A stretch of DNA of 17,765 nt from Saliniplasma sp051745305 (GTDB lineage: Archaea; Thermoplasmatota; Thermoplasmata; Halarchaeoplasmatales; Halarchaeoplasmataceae): the NCBI GenBank assembly GCA_051745305.1, contig JBNJDY010000028.1, forward strand, positions 1 through 17,765, written 5' to 3'. Made by a program: the position numbers and the translations under genes. Shown one piece after another: positions 1 to 7,528 of the stretch. Position 1 is the stretch's first letter; each line of letters starts with the position of its first letter. The notes under the pieces were generated by a model. That model was not told where the DNA came from. It did no database searches and saw only the letters and a program-made list of their open reading frames with translations.

Positions 1-492
1 AAGTTCGAGTTTCCAGAAGAAAAAGTCGCTATATGGGGACCTATGAAGACCGAGAATATCGGTATCGAAAAGGTCATAGCTAACGTTCTCTCCAATCCTA
101 ATATCCGGTTCTTGATTATATGCGGAGATGAGATAAGGGGGCATAAATCAGGGCGTACGCTTATCAAACTTATCGAGAACGGAATCGATAAAGACGGGAG
201 GATAATCGATGGACCTGGAGCGGTTCCATACATCGAGAACATATCAGAAGAAGCTGTCAACAGATTCAGGGAACAAGTGGAGATCATAGATTTGATAAAC
301 GAAGATTCGAAAGAAAAGATCCTAGATGAGATAGATAAAGCTCACGAAGAAGATCTAGGTTCCTTCGGAGAACCCTATCAGGCTATATCGATAAAAAAGA
401 AAGATACGTACAAGTTCCAGGCGGATATGGCGTTACATTCCAAGATACAAGTATCCCCCTGGGGAAAAGTCACTCAGCAGGAGGTGAACTGA
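1..492 (+). CDS. mtrA: MtrA-like corrinoid protein (H4MPT methyltransferase subunit A), 5' end missing
   Basis: MtrA carries the cobamide that accepts the methyl group from methyl-tetrahydromethanopterin. The frame is open from base 1, giving 14 residues before the first ATG (base 43), and the join GPMKTENIGIEKVIANV matches the MtrA core, so the true start lies upstream of the window. The segment SNPNIRFLIICG followed by DEIRGHKSG carries the family's cobamide-binding histidine (codon 142-144; His84 in the Methanothermobacter protein). From memory the family usually has CKTEN where this has MKTEN. The C-terminus (about the last 40 residues, ending KVTQQEVN) is polar and has no transmembrane helix, whereas methanogen MtrA ends in a membrane anchor. 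The stop TGA shares one base with the mtrH ATG, so the two are translationally coupled. Family assignment is firm; a soluble, non-energy-conserving role is inferred. Confidence 0.9.
   Translation, partial: KFEFPEEKVAIWGPMKTENIGIEKVIANVLSNPNIRFLIICGDEIRGHKSGRTLIKLIENGIDKDGRIIDGPGAVPYIENISEEAVNRFREQVEIIDLINEDSKEKILDEIDKAHEEDLGSFGEPYQAISIKKKDTYKFQADMALHSKIQVSPWGKVTQQEVN
479..486 (+). promoter_or_regulatory. Strong Shine-Dalgarno for mtrH
   Basis: AGGAGGTG lies inside the last codons of mtrA, 5 bases before the overlapping mtrH ATG. It supports efficient coupled translation of the two subunits. Confidence 0.75.
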
Positions 493-1400
493 TGTTCAGT
501 TTCACTAAAGAGCAGACCCAATATGAATTGAACGGTGTCAAGGTAGGAGGGCTACCTGGAGAGAATCCCACGCTGATGTTCGGAACTATATTCTACGAAG
601 GGGAATTCGAAAAACCAAAGGACTGTTTAAAAGAAGCTGAAGAACTGATCAAAAAACAAAATGAGTTCTCCAAAAAAACCCATGTTCCAGCCATCCCGGA
701 CATCTTCATTTACGATAAGGATGAAGTAGAGTGGAAGATAGATTTCGCACTGAACACGATCGAGGGGTACTTCTCATTAGATATGCCGGAATCCGAAGTG
801 AGGATAAAAGCCCTGGAATATCTAAACGAGCAAGATGCCCTTAACAGAGTGATTTACAACAGCATAAATATCGGGATATCAAAAGAAGAGATCGAAACCT
901 TAAAAGAACACACACCAAAATCCGCAATAGTCCTGGCTTTCAATCCAAAAAGTGGCGGCGTCCAGGGAAGGCTGGATATTATCAAAGATGGGGGGCAACT
1001 TCTGGAAGTGGGTTTGATGAACATAGCAGAGGAAGCGGGTATAGAAAATATCTTACTAGATACTGCAGCACAGCCCTTCAAACAAGGTGCCAGCGAAACA
1101 TTGAGAGCCATACCTGTGTTCAAGAGCGAGTTCGGTCTACCGGTAGGATGTGCGATGCACAATACAGTTGAATCTTGGAAATGGTTAGGAGAACAAGATA
1201 AGAAGGTCTTCGATACCATCGATACTTCCATCAACGGTTTACCGGTTCTACTTGGAGGGGATTTCGTATATTACGGTCCCGTGGAGAATGTAGAAACTCA
1301 ATTGGTGAACGCAGCCATGGTGGATAAACTAGTGGCAGAAGGTGCTGAGGAGTATTTTGGGACAGATATCACTGAAGATCATCCGTACAATCATATGTAA
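492..1400 (+). CDS. mtrH: MtrH-like methyl-H4MPT:corrinoid methyltransferase
   Basis: 302 residues, close to the usual length of about 310 for MtrH, the TIM-barrel subunit that takes the methyl group from methyl-tetrahydromethanopterin and passes it to the Co(I) cobamide of MtrA. Family features are the N-terminal FTKEQTQYELNGVKVGGLPGENPT, the central AFNPKSGGVQGRL, LLDTAAQPFKQGAS, and VGCAMHNTVESW. It is cytoplasmic with no membrane segment. The ATG at 492 overlaps the mtrA stop by one base and sits 5 bases after a strong Shine-Dalgarno AGGAGGTG (479-486). In methanogens mtrF and mtrG separate mtrA from mtrH; here the two are adjacent, as expected for a stand-alone MtrA-MtrH pair. MtrH homologues also serve other methyl donors in methylotrophic methanogens, but pairing with MtrA favours methyl-H4MPT. 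Confidence 0.92.
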   Translation: MFSFTKEQTQYELNGVKVGGLPGENPTLMFGTIFYEGEFEKPKDCLKEAEELIKKQNEFSKKTHVPAIPDIFIYDKDEVEWKIDFALNTIEGYFSLDMPESEVRIKALEYLNEQDALNRVIYNSINIGISKEEIETLKEHTPKSAIVLAFNPKSGGVQGRLDIIKDGGQLLEVGLMNIAEEAGIENILLDTAAQPFKQGASETLRAIPVFKSEFGLPVGCAMHNTVESWKWLGEQDKKVFDTIDTSINGLPVLLGGDFVYYGPVENVETQLVNAAMVDKLVAEGAEEYFGTDITEDHPYNHM

Positions 1401-1415
1401 GACAGTTGGATAACC

Positions 1416-1423
1416 TTTTTTAG
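1416..1423 (+). promoter_or_regulatory. Possible TATA-like box for the methionine synthase gene
   Basis: TTTTTTAG in the 45-base gap after mtrH places a predicted transcription start 30 bases downstream, exactly at the ATG at 1446, suggesting a leaderless transcript. The same T tract could instead be a weak terminator for mtrAH. The match to an archaeal TATA consensus is modest. Confidence 0.35.
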
Positions 1424-1445
1424 ATTGGAATGTATATCTAGTTCG

Positions 1446-2345
1446 ATGGATTTGAATCAGAACCTGATCACAACGGTCGTGGGTAGTTATCCCGCTCGTC
1501 CATCCGATGGGTCTTTGGCAAGATCCTATTTCGAAGATGTAGATCCATATATGGAGAGTATCGAAATGGCAGTCAAAGCACAGATGGATGCAGGGATAGA
1601 ACTTGTCTCCGACGGGCAGACACGAGGAGGTATGGTGGAAATATTCGCTGAGAAACTGAAAGGGTTCAGGATGAAAAGAAGACCCGAGATAATCTCCAAA
1701 ATAGAGTATCGAGGACCTATCACCGTAGAAGATCAAAATAAGGTCAGGAACAGTCTTCCTGAAAACATAGGTCTGAAAGGGATCATAACAGGACCCTGGA
1801 CTTTGGTCAAGAGTTCCTACGACATTTACTACGAAGATACAAGAAAAGCTGTAACGGATACCGCTGAAGCCTTGAAATCAGAAACGAAAAAATTATCAAA
1901 GATCTGTGACGTTATTCAGATCGACGAACCTTTTCTCTCGATAGAGTATGAACCATATATCAAAGATGTTTTAGAGACGATGTTACCAAATAATGTAACG
2001 ACTGCACTGCACGTTTGTGGGGATGTCGTTGATATCGCAGAAAAACTCGTGGAAATAGATGTGGATATATTGGATCACGAGTTCGCAGCTAACCCACATC
2101 TTTATGATACCTACGAAGAATTGTCTTTCGATCAGAGGTTAGCCCCAGGAGTTGTCACAACCGAGAGTAAGATTGAAAGTGTAGACAAGATAAAAGAACG
2201 GATCGAGAAAGCTGTGAACAGTTTCGGGACCAATATCTTGATAGATCCAGACTGTGGTTTGAGGAATGTGAAGAAAGAAGTAGCTGATAAAAAACTGAAG
2301 AATATGGTGGAAGCTAGGGACGTGGTTTTAGATGAAAGAAGTTGA
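1446..2345 (+). CDS. Core (folate-independent) methionine synthase, MetE C-terminal-like
   Basis: 299 residues, corresponding only to the catalytic C-terminal barrel of MetE. Core synthases of this kind (Mes families) methylate homocysteine using a methylated corrinoid protein instead of a folate. Visible zinc ligands are His189 and Cys191 (LHVCGD), Glu212 (DHEFAAN) and Cys270 (IDPDCGLR). The N-terminal VGSYPARP, central ITGPWTL (114-120) and QIDEP (158-162) are also typical. The chosen start is the ATG at 1446: a TATA-like element lies 30 bases upstream, and a TTG at 1425 would only add seven atypical residues. It follows mtrH by 45 bases. Neighbouring mtrA suggests methyl-MtrA as donor (inference). 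Which Mes family it belongs to, MesA, MesB or MesC, cannot be decided by eye. A methylcobamide:coenzyme M methyltransferase is less likely given the GSYP and DPDCGL motifs. Confidence 0.85.
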   Translation: MDLNQNLITTVVGSYPARPSDGSLARSYFEDVDPYMESIEMAVKAQMDAGIELVSDGQTRGGMVEIFAEKLKGFRMKRRPEIISKIEYRGPITVEDQNKVRNSLPENIGLKGIITGPWTLVKSSYDIYYEDTRKAVTDTAEALKSETKKLSKICDVIQIDEPFLSIEYEPYIKDVLETMLPNNVTTALHVCGDVVDIAEKLVEIDVDILDHEFAANPHLYDTYEELSFDQRLAPGVVTTESKIESVDKIKERIEKAVNSFGTNILIDPDCGLRNVKKEVADKKLKNMVEARDVVLDERS

Positions 2346-2664
2346 GAAATTGAGAGCGGTAGAGGAAAAAAAAGTGAATTTCGATGAAAAGGGGTTCTTC
2401 GTTATATTCGTAAACGACGAGATCACCGCTGAACATTACAAAAATGTCAATAAAGGTGGGAAATTAGAAGTCGAAACCGGAGAACTGAACAAGATCATCA
2501 CCGGCAATGATGCAAAATCCATATGTGATACGGTGATCAGGGAAAAAATGGTATCTAGACTTGACCACATGGCCTACCTGGCTAGAGAACTGCAGAAGGC
2601 TGAGATCGCTTTGAAAAACGATCTTGAATATGTTCAATCCGAAGAGATGAAAATCGATAGATAA
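2332..2664 (+). CDS. Small DUF4346-family protein
   Basis: 110 residues. The first 20 are charged. Next comes a beta-rich stretch GFFVIFVNDEITAEHYK, then the pattern I.G.DAKSICDTVI, and a C-terminal helix VSRLDHMAYLARELQKAEIAL ending in a YVQSE turn. This is the signature I know for DUF4346, a domain of unknown function seen alone or at the C-terminus of archaeal dihydropteroate-synthase-like proteins. There is no membrane segment and it is probably cytosolic. The ATG lies inside the end of the methionine synthase gene (14-base overlap, different frame), so the two are co-translated. Its place behind mtrA-mtrH-methionine synthase suggests a helper role in pterin or corrinoid methyl transfer; that is inference only. 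The family call is from memory of the motif. Confidence 0.72.
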   Translation: MKEVEKLRAVEEKKVNFDEKGFFVIFVNDEITAEHYKNVNKGGKLEVETGELNKIITGNDAKSICDTVIREKMVSRLDHMAYLARELQKAEIALKNDLEYVQSEEMKIDR

Positions 2665-2677
2665 TGCCGGAAAACCA

Positions 2678-2685
2678 TTTATAAG
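2678..2685 (+). promoter_or_regulatory. TATA box TTTATAAG upstream of the DUF1616/DUF58 operon
   Basis: A near-consensus archaeal TATA box in the 36-base gap before the DUF1616 gene. With standard spacing, transcription would start near 2708, just inside the frame, which raises a doubt about the ATG at 2701. Confidence 0.5.
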
Positions 2686-2700
2686 AAATGTTCAATTGGA

Positions 2701-3615
2701 ATGGTAGGTGAAGAACCTTTGAAAATTAATATAAGGGAAAAACCATGGGATTTAGCCGTAGTAGCTATACTCACCACTATACTGCTGCTGATCATATATC
2801 TTGTTCCTAAAAGCGCAGCCAGGACAGTTTTTGGTCTGCCATACCTGCTGTTTTTTCCCGGCTATGTTCTGGTATCCTTCTTATTTCCAGAAGAGGAACC
2901 TCTTGATAAGATCGAGAGGATAGCTCTTTCATTCGGATTGAGTATAGCAATCACACCATTGATAGGATTACTTTTGAACTATATATGGGAGATCAGCCTC
3001 GTACCCCTTTTAACTTCCATCTCACTATTCATCTTTGTTTTCTCAGCACTTGCATTTTACAGGAGAAGAACGATCCCTTTGGAAGAAGTATTCCATATAC
3101 AATTTGAGATCAACAAACCAGATTGGGATAACTACGATTTAATCGATAAAGCTCTCGTGACTGGAACGGTGATACTGCTCGTAGCTTCAGGTGCACTTGC
3201 TGTACATATCGTAACAACTCCTAGAACTGGTGAGAGGTTCACTGAATTCTACATATTAGGTGAAGAAGGTATGGCCGATGAATATCCAAACAATCTAACA
3301 GTGAACGAAACCGGTCGTATAACGATAGGAGCTACCAATAGAGAGCATGAAACGACCGACTACACGTTGGTGATGGGTTTGGGTTATGAATTCGAAGATA
3401 TGGCATCTATAGGCACTTTATCCGATAATGTTACCTTTTCTGGTAACAATACCTATTTCGAGAGTGATATAACTCTGAACCACACTGAGAATTGGAACAT
3501 GACCGTGAACTTCTCGATAGAAACAGCCGGCTTATATAGGTTGAAATTATATCTTTTGAGAGATGGAGAAGTTTACCGGGACCTGCATTACACCATCGTA
3601 GTGAGGGATGAATAG
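2701..3615 (+). CDS. DUF1616-family archaeal membrane protein with extracellular domain
   Basis: 304 residues. Four hydrophobic segments lie in the first 125 residues (about 17-35, 43-60, 77-95, 99-120) with the family-like LPYLLFFPGYVLVSFLFPEE turn. A loop is followed by a fifth segment (about 151-170), then a C-terminal beta-rich domain of about 130 residues. That domain is probably outside the cell: it holds many N-glycosylation sequons (NLT, NET, NVT, NNT, NHT, NMT, NFS) and ends DLHYTIVVRDE. This matches DUF1616, a common archaeal surface family of unknown function. The start is uncertain: ATG 2701 is the longest choice, but the TATA spacing and an AGGTGA at 2705-2710 also allow TTG 2719 (six residues shorter). 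The stop TAG shares its last base with the GTG start of the DUF58 gene, so it heads an operon. Confidence 0.85.
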   Translation: MVGEEPLKINIREKPWDLAVVAILTTILLLIIYLVPKSAARTVFGLPYLLFFPGYVLVSFLFPEEEPLDKIERIALSFGLSIAITPLIGLLLNYIWEISLVPLLTSISLFIFVFSALAFYRRRTIPLEEVFHIQFEINKPDWDNYDLIDKALVTGTVILLVASGALAVHIVTTPRTGERFTEFYILGEEGMADEYPNNLTVNETGRITIGATNREHETTDYTLVMGLGYEFEDMASIGTLSDNVTFSGNNTYFESDITLNHTENWNMTVNFSIETAGLYRLKLYLLRDGEVYRDLHYTIVVRDE

Positions 3616-5003
3616 TGGCAGAGATCGAGATGACACTTCGAGGGCGGATATTACTGTTAGTACCTATATACCTTTTAGCGGGAGGTTTCCTTCTCCAGAA
3701 TCCATACTTACCTATAATCTCAACCGGAATTTTCTCACTTTTCATATATTCAAGGTACCACTTCGGACGGTCTGATAGAGAGATCAAAGTCGAGAACGAA
3801 ACCTCGAGCGGGGAGAAATACGTCGATGAAAAGTTCTATCTTTACCAGAATATTATATCAGACCATCCACTTTACTTCGAGCTCGAACTCGATGTATCTG
3901 ATGATATCGATGTAGAATCAGGAAAAGAATTCGATGGCGAGATATACTCGATTGTGAAGATAAAGCATGAACTCTTACCTAAAAGTAGAGGGAACAAAAC
4001 TCTCGGAGCCCTAAGTGGATACGTTTACGATTCTATGAAACTGTTCAGAGAAGATTTTTACAAAGATGGAGATCAAGAGGTTACGGTACACAGTTCAAAA
4101 AGGGCTATAAAAAAAGCACAACGTTACTCCAAGAAAGTCAAGAGCGATCTACAGATCAGGGAGCTTAACAAGTTTGTCATCAGGACGTCTGAATTAGACA
4201 CGATCAGGGATTATCAACCTGGAGATAGGATGCGAGATATACACTGGAAATCTACGTCCAAGTTTCAGAGATTGATGACTAAAAACTATGAAAAGAGAAC
4301 CCCTCTGGAATATCAAATAATGCTGGACTGCAGTCCTTCTATGAGGAGGGGGAGAGAAAACGGGGTCAGTAAGCTGGAGCATTCGATCTACATCTCTATC
4401 GAACTTTTAAAGAATTTTGAACTTTCAGGACACGATTTCGGTATCACCGTATTTGACCATAAAAAAATCTTATACCACCAGCCGGCTGATCATAAAAAAG
4501 ACTCCTTCCAAAGGATATACAAGAAACTTTCAGAACTGCCTAGTAAGATAAACTCAAGTGATTACAAGAGAGCTGATTACCACATAGGTACCGGAACCAA
4601 CGATGGTGGCGAAGAAAGTTTCACTAAAACTGTGAGTCAGTTCTTATCTACGAAAGGTGGGTTAACAGGTATTTTATCTGCGGTTCAGAGAGTTAGAAGG
4701 GATCAAAGAAGTTCCTCATTGGCAATAATAATCTCGGACCTGGAAACATCGACTGGAAGCTTCATAAAAGGTGTGGAAAATCTTAAGAAGATGGATAGAG
4801 AAGTATGGGTTATTGTCCCGTTCTCACCCTGGTACCTGATGAAAGATATCAGTGAAGAAAATTTAGAGAACGCTTACAAAGATCACGAAGAACTAGAACA
4901 TGTATTTCACGAACTGCAAAGATTAGATGTTTCTACGTTCCTACTCCATCCATCTACCCAGGGGATAAACATACTTAGAGAAAGGGGGAGGCGAAGAGGA
5001 TGA
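3615..5003 (+). CDS. DUF58 family membrane protein with vWA-like MIDAS
   Basis: 462 residues. Two transmembrane helices (about 10-27 and 31-48) are followed by a beta-rich region. The DUF58 signature is the RDYQPGDRMRDIHWKSTSK block at 198-216, then a von Willebrand A-like fold with an intact metal-site motif, Asp238-Cys-Ser240-Pro-Ser242, and later IIISDLET. DUF58 proteins are the usual partners of MoxR AAA+ ATPases, and a MoxR gene lies just downstream on the other strand. The GTG start at 3615 is preferred because it overlaps the previous stop by one base and has GAGGGAT (3603-3609) 5 bases upstream; ATG 3630 would cut five residues and lacks a clear site. Most of the protein is predicted to be cytoplasmic, where it could meet MoxR. 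Specific substrate unknown. Confidence 0.88.
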   Translation: MAEIEMTLRGRILLLVPIYLLAGGFLLQNPYLPIISTGIFSLFIYSRYHFGRSDREIKVENETSSGEKYVDEKFYLYQNIISDHPLYFELELDVSDDIDVESGKEFDGEIYSIVKIKHELLPKSRGNKTLGALSGYVYDSMKLFREDFYKDGDQEVTVHSSKRAIKKAQRYSKKVKSDLQIRELNKFVIRTSELDTIRDYQPGDRMRDIHWKSTSKFQRLMTKNYEKRTPLEYQIMLDCSPSMRRGRENGVSKLEHSIYISIELLKNFELSGHDFGITVFDHKKILYHQPADHKKDSFQRIYKKLSELPSKINSSDYKRADYHIGTGTNDGGEESFTKTVSQFLSTKGGLTGILSAVQRVRRDQRSSSLAIIISDLETSTGSFIKGVENLKKMDREVWVIVPFSPWYLMKDISEENLENAYKDHEELEHVFHELQRLDVSTFLLHPSTQGINILRERGRRRG

Positions 5004-5488
5004 AAAAAGAACTTACACATCTTCTAGGAGGTTTTTTGATAATTTCATCTTTTTTCAATTCCGATATGGGACTGTTACCGGTTATGAATATCATACCCAT
5101 ACTTCTGGTTTCCTTTGGTGTAGAAAACGAAAAAGAGAATGTCCAATACATAGGGTTGATCAGCATGACCTTACTTTCTAGTTTTCTGATAATTCCAGCC
5201 GGGCTCGGGAACACCACATTCATGCTTCTGTTCATAATCTCCTTCGTCCTACCATTGATGGTTTACTGGAAAGTGGTCCTTTCCTTCGACCTGCATTTCG
5301 ACCTGAAGGCATCGGTTCTTGGAATGGTGTACTTCATCTTTACAGTCATCACATTCTACGCACTCATATATTTACTAAATATCAACGAATTCATACTAGC
5401 CGCAGAAAATACCGGTCCTATGGCGCTTGCATTTTCAGCTACTGTGATACTCGTACTTCTACCCTTTTACATGTCCGTCAATCGTTGA
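5000..5488 (+). CDS. Small polytopic membrane protein of the DUF58 operon
   Basis: 162 residues, unrecognised. It has about five hydrophobic segments (roughly 8-20, 26-40, 49-66, 71-90, 105-128, 138-158; the first two may form one hairpin) separated by short polar loops, and no catalytic motif that I can see. The ATG overlaps the DUF58 stop in an ATGA junction, with GGGGAGG and AGAGG just upstream, so it is the third gene of the DUF1616-DUF58 operon and is co-translated. Its final 11 bases overlap the end of moxR on the opposite strand. Small membrane proteins commonly accompany DUF58 genes in archaea, so a structural partner of DUF58 is plausible. Function unknown. Confidence 0.75.
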   Translation: MKKELTHLLGGFLIISSFFNSDMGLLPVMNIIPILLVSFGVENEKENVQYIGLISMTLLSSFLIIPAGLGNTTFMLLFIISFVLPLMVYWKVVLSFDLHFDLKASVLGMVYFIFTVITFYALIYLLNINEFILAAENTGPMALAFSATVILVLLPFYMSVNR

Positions 5489-6434
5489 ATTTACCTTTAG
5501 GAGCTTCAACTCTTTCCTGGAGTATCTCATCGATCACGTCCAATTTATTTACATCCTCTAACTCGGCATCGATTGATAATATCAACCGGTGATTTAGAAC
5601 CTTGGGGACGATTGATTTTACATCATCTGGTATAACGTAATCTCTGCCGTTCAATAGAGCTCGTGCTTTACTTGCATACAACAACTGTTCAGCAGCTCTA
5701 GGACTAGCTCCCAGCAGCAGCTCTTCTATATTTCTAGTCTCTATGATCAGGTCACGGATGTACTCTAGTATCGGGTCTGAAACGTGGACATTATGATATA
5801 GTCCGATTATCTGACTACCGAATCTACCGTCTATTTTATCAATATTGGAGGAAGAAGAATCGTTCTTCATCTTGAGCATGTCCAATTCCTCTCCCTTAGA
5901 CAGATAACTCATATCAGACTTGATCATGAACCTGTCGAGTTGAGCTTCTGGAAGTGGATAAACACCTTCGGTCTCGATGGGGTTTCTAGTCGCGATCACC
6001 AAAAAGGGGTCTGGTAACGGAAAGGTATTGCCTTCGATGGTGACCTGTTTTTCCTGCATAGCTTCTATCAATGCCGATTGGGTCTTCGGAGGGGCTCTAT
6101 TGATCTCGTCAGCCATCAATATCTGTGCGAAGATAGGACCTTTTCTCAGTTCGAATTCTCCTGTTTTTTGATTGTAATAATAGTGACCGGATATATCAGC
6201 AGGTAGAAGGTCCTGAGTGAACTGTATTCTCTCATATCCTAAACCAACTGCTTCGGTAAATGCCTTGATCAACGTGGTCTTTGCTATACCTGGAACACCC
6301 TCAAGTAGTAAGTGACCGCCAGTCATCAAACATATCAAGAAATCATCGATAACCTCTTCATAGCCAACTATGACCTTCCCTACGTTTTTCCTAATCTCTT
6401 CGAACTTCTTTCCGTATCGCTCAATATCCTTCAA
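5478..6434 (-). CDS. MoxR-family AAA+ ATPase
   Basis: 318 residues, the usual MoxR length. Walker A is GVPGIAKT (46-53), Walker B ILMADE (105-110), followed by the MoxR-typical INRAPPKTQSALIEAMQEKQVT; sensor 1 is ATRNP (148-152), then the YPLPEAQLDRF arginine-finger region; sensor 2 is GASPRA in the C-terminal helical lid. MoxR ATPases act as chaperones that mature or remodel complexes together with vWA/DUF58 partners. The start is TTG at 6434, chosen because GGAGGAT lies at 6440-6446, five bases upstream, and the frame shows family sequence from the first residues. It is the last gene of the operon DUF4129-DUF4350-moxR, two bases after the DUF4350 stop, and runs tail to tail into the DUF58 operon. 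Confidence 0.95.
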   Translation of the reverse strand: MKDIERYGKKFEEIRKNVGKVIVGYEEVIDDFLICLMTGGHLLLEGVPGIAKTTLIKAFTEAVGLGYERIQFTQDLLPADISGHYYYNQKTGEFELRKGPIFAQILMADEINRAPPKTQSALIEAMQEKQVTIEGNTFPLPDPFLVIATRNPIETEGVYPLPEAQLDRFMIKSDMSYLSKGEELDMLKMKNDSSSSNIDKIDGRFGSQIIGLYHNVHVSDPILEYIRDLIIETRNIEELLLGASPRAAEQLLYASKARALLNGRDYVIPDDVKSIVPKVLNHRLILSIDAELEDVNKLDVIDEILQERVEAPKGKFND

Positions 6435-6436
6435 GA

Positions 6437-7528
6437 TTAATCCTCCCGCTTACCAACGGATTCAGATAATCTTTCATGAATCCATTTCATTTTACGTTTA
6501 TCCCATTCAGGATGATTATTTAATACTTTTGAGAGTGTATCCTCTTTCTCCTCTTTTATAAAGAATGATATTGATTTATGGATCATCTTGAACATTTTAC
6601 CTTTGACACCCGGGATAAGGACCGCTCCAGTGATAAAGATACCACCGGTGATAACCATGAACGATACCGATCTAGAGGGATAATCTCCTGTGTAGGCCAG
6701 TCGGAATACAATGTTCATCTCACGGTGACTTTCATCTAAGATTATATCTGACCGATCCTCTGAGATATAGTCCAGCAGGTTCATCATGACTATTTCATTA
6801 TCCAACCTATCGAGCATAGAATTTATCATCATACTTGGGTCCGATAACAGTATCAGCTCACCATCGCCGTAAGGTTCCAGGGACATGACAGGTGACTTGC
6901 CGATACGATGATCACCATCGTCTCTTTCAACCCAACTTCCCTCGGAGGTATTCATGAGTGGAACGGCTTCCGAACCCAATCTCAGGTACGTAGGTCGGTT
7001 CAACATGACGAAGGAAAGGTTTTGAGTAAGGGCATGATCTCTAAAGTCATAAACTACCGAGAATTCCGGATTCTTCTCGAAGGAGAGGTCGTATAGCGTT
7101 TCCTCGGCAAAACGAGATGACGTGTTCAATCCACCTAACAATTGATTACCGTTACCGTAATCATCAGCCAGAACGATTTTACCTCCATCCATCAAAAAGT
7201 CGTGGATATGATCTATATCCCCTTGAGTGAAATCTAGATTTGGTCCTAAAAACATCATAGAAGTAGAATTTGGAACTACGGAGTATTCTAAAATACTCCT
7301 CTGAGTAACTTCGATTTCACGATCATTAGCTAACTTCAAGTTTGGAGTGAATTCGCCCGTTTCATAAGTCCTTACTGCGAGTCGGCTGCAGCCGTTCCAG
7401 CCGGTATTATAAATGCTGAAATCAGCGCCGGTAGTCACTAGTGGGGCAGACAAAGAGAAAAGGAACATGAGCACGACCAATGAAGCAGCTATGATGTATA
7501 TTGTGATAGTTCTCATCTTTTTTCTCAT
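6437..7528 (-). CDS. DUF4350-like membrane-anchored protein
   Basis: 363 residues. An N-terminal helix (about 7-27) acts as signal anchor. A domain of about 250 residues outside the membrane follows, with the DUF4350-like sequence YNTGWNGCSRLAVRTYE near its start and the glutamine-amidotransferase-like turn IHDFLMDGGKIVLADDYGNGNQLL. A second helix lies at about 285-307, then a basic cytoplasmic tail. DUF4350 proteins are regular companions of MoxR-DUF58-DUF4129 genes in archaea and bacteria, and their function is unknown. The ATG overlaps the upstream gene's stop by one base (TGATG) behind a Shine-Dalgarno-like GGGTGATC, so translation is coupled. Assignment rests on motif memory and context. 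Confidence 0.78.
   Translation of the reverse strand: MRKKMRTITIYIIAASLVVLMFLFSLSAPLVTTGADFSIYNTGWNGCSRLAVRTYETGEFTPNLKLANDREIEVTQRSILEYSVVPNSTSMMFLGPNLDFTQGDIDHIHDFLMDGGKIVLADDYGNGNQLLGGLNTSSRFAEETLYDLSFEKNPEFSVVYDFRDHALTQNLSFVMLNRPTYLRLGSEAVPLMNTSEGSWVERDDGDHRIGKSPVMSLEPYGDGELILLSDPSMMINSMLDRLDNEIVMMNLLDYISEDRSDIILDESHREMNIVFRLAYTGDYPSRSVSFMVITGGIFITGAVLIPGVKGKMFKMIHKSISFFIKEEKEDTLSKVLNNHPEWDKRKMKWIHERLSESVGKRED
6440..6447 (-). promoter_or_regulatory. Shine-Dalgarno deciding the TTG start of moxR
   Basis: Read on the - strand, GGGAGGAT sits 5 bases before TTG 6434 and overlaps the last codons of the DUF4350 gene. It is the main evidence that this non-ATG start is used. Confidence 0.7.

Noticed and set aside
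43..45. ATG at 43 as the true start of mtrA
   Set aside because: The frame is open to base 1, and this methionine sits in the middle of the conserved G-P-x-KTEN motif, so the gene is cut by the window edge.
1416..1421. T6 tract after mtrH as a definite terminator
   Set aside because: No stem precedes it, and its spacing fits a TATA-like element for the next gene, so it was listed as a possible promoter.
1425..1445. TTG start adding seven residues to the methionine synthase
   Set aside because: The extension is not family-like, and TATA spacing points to ATG 1446.
854..1736. Open frames on the - strand inside mtrH and the methionine synthase gene
   Set aside because: They lie opposite well-recognised genes, are rich in Ser/Cys/Pro, and show no motif or start signal.
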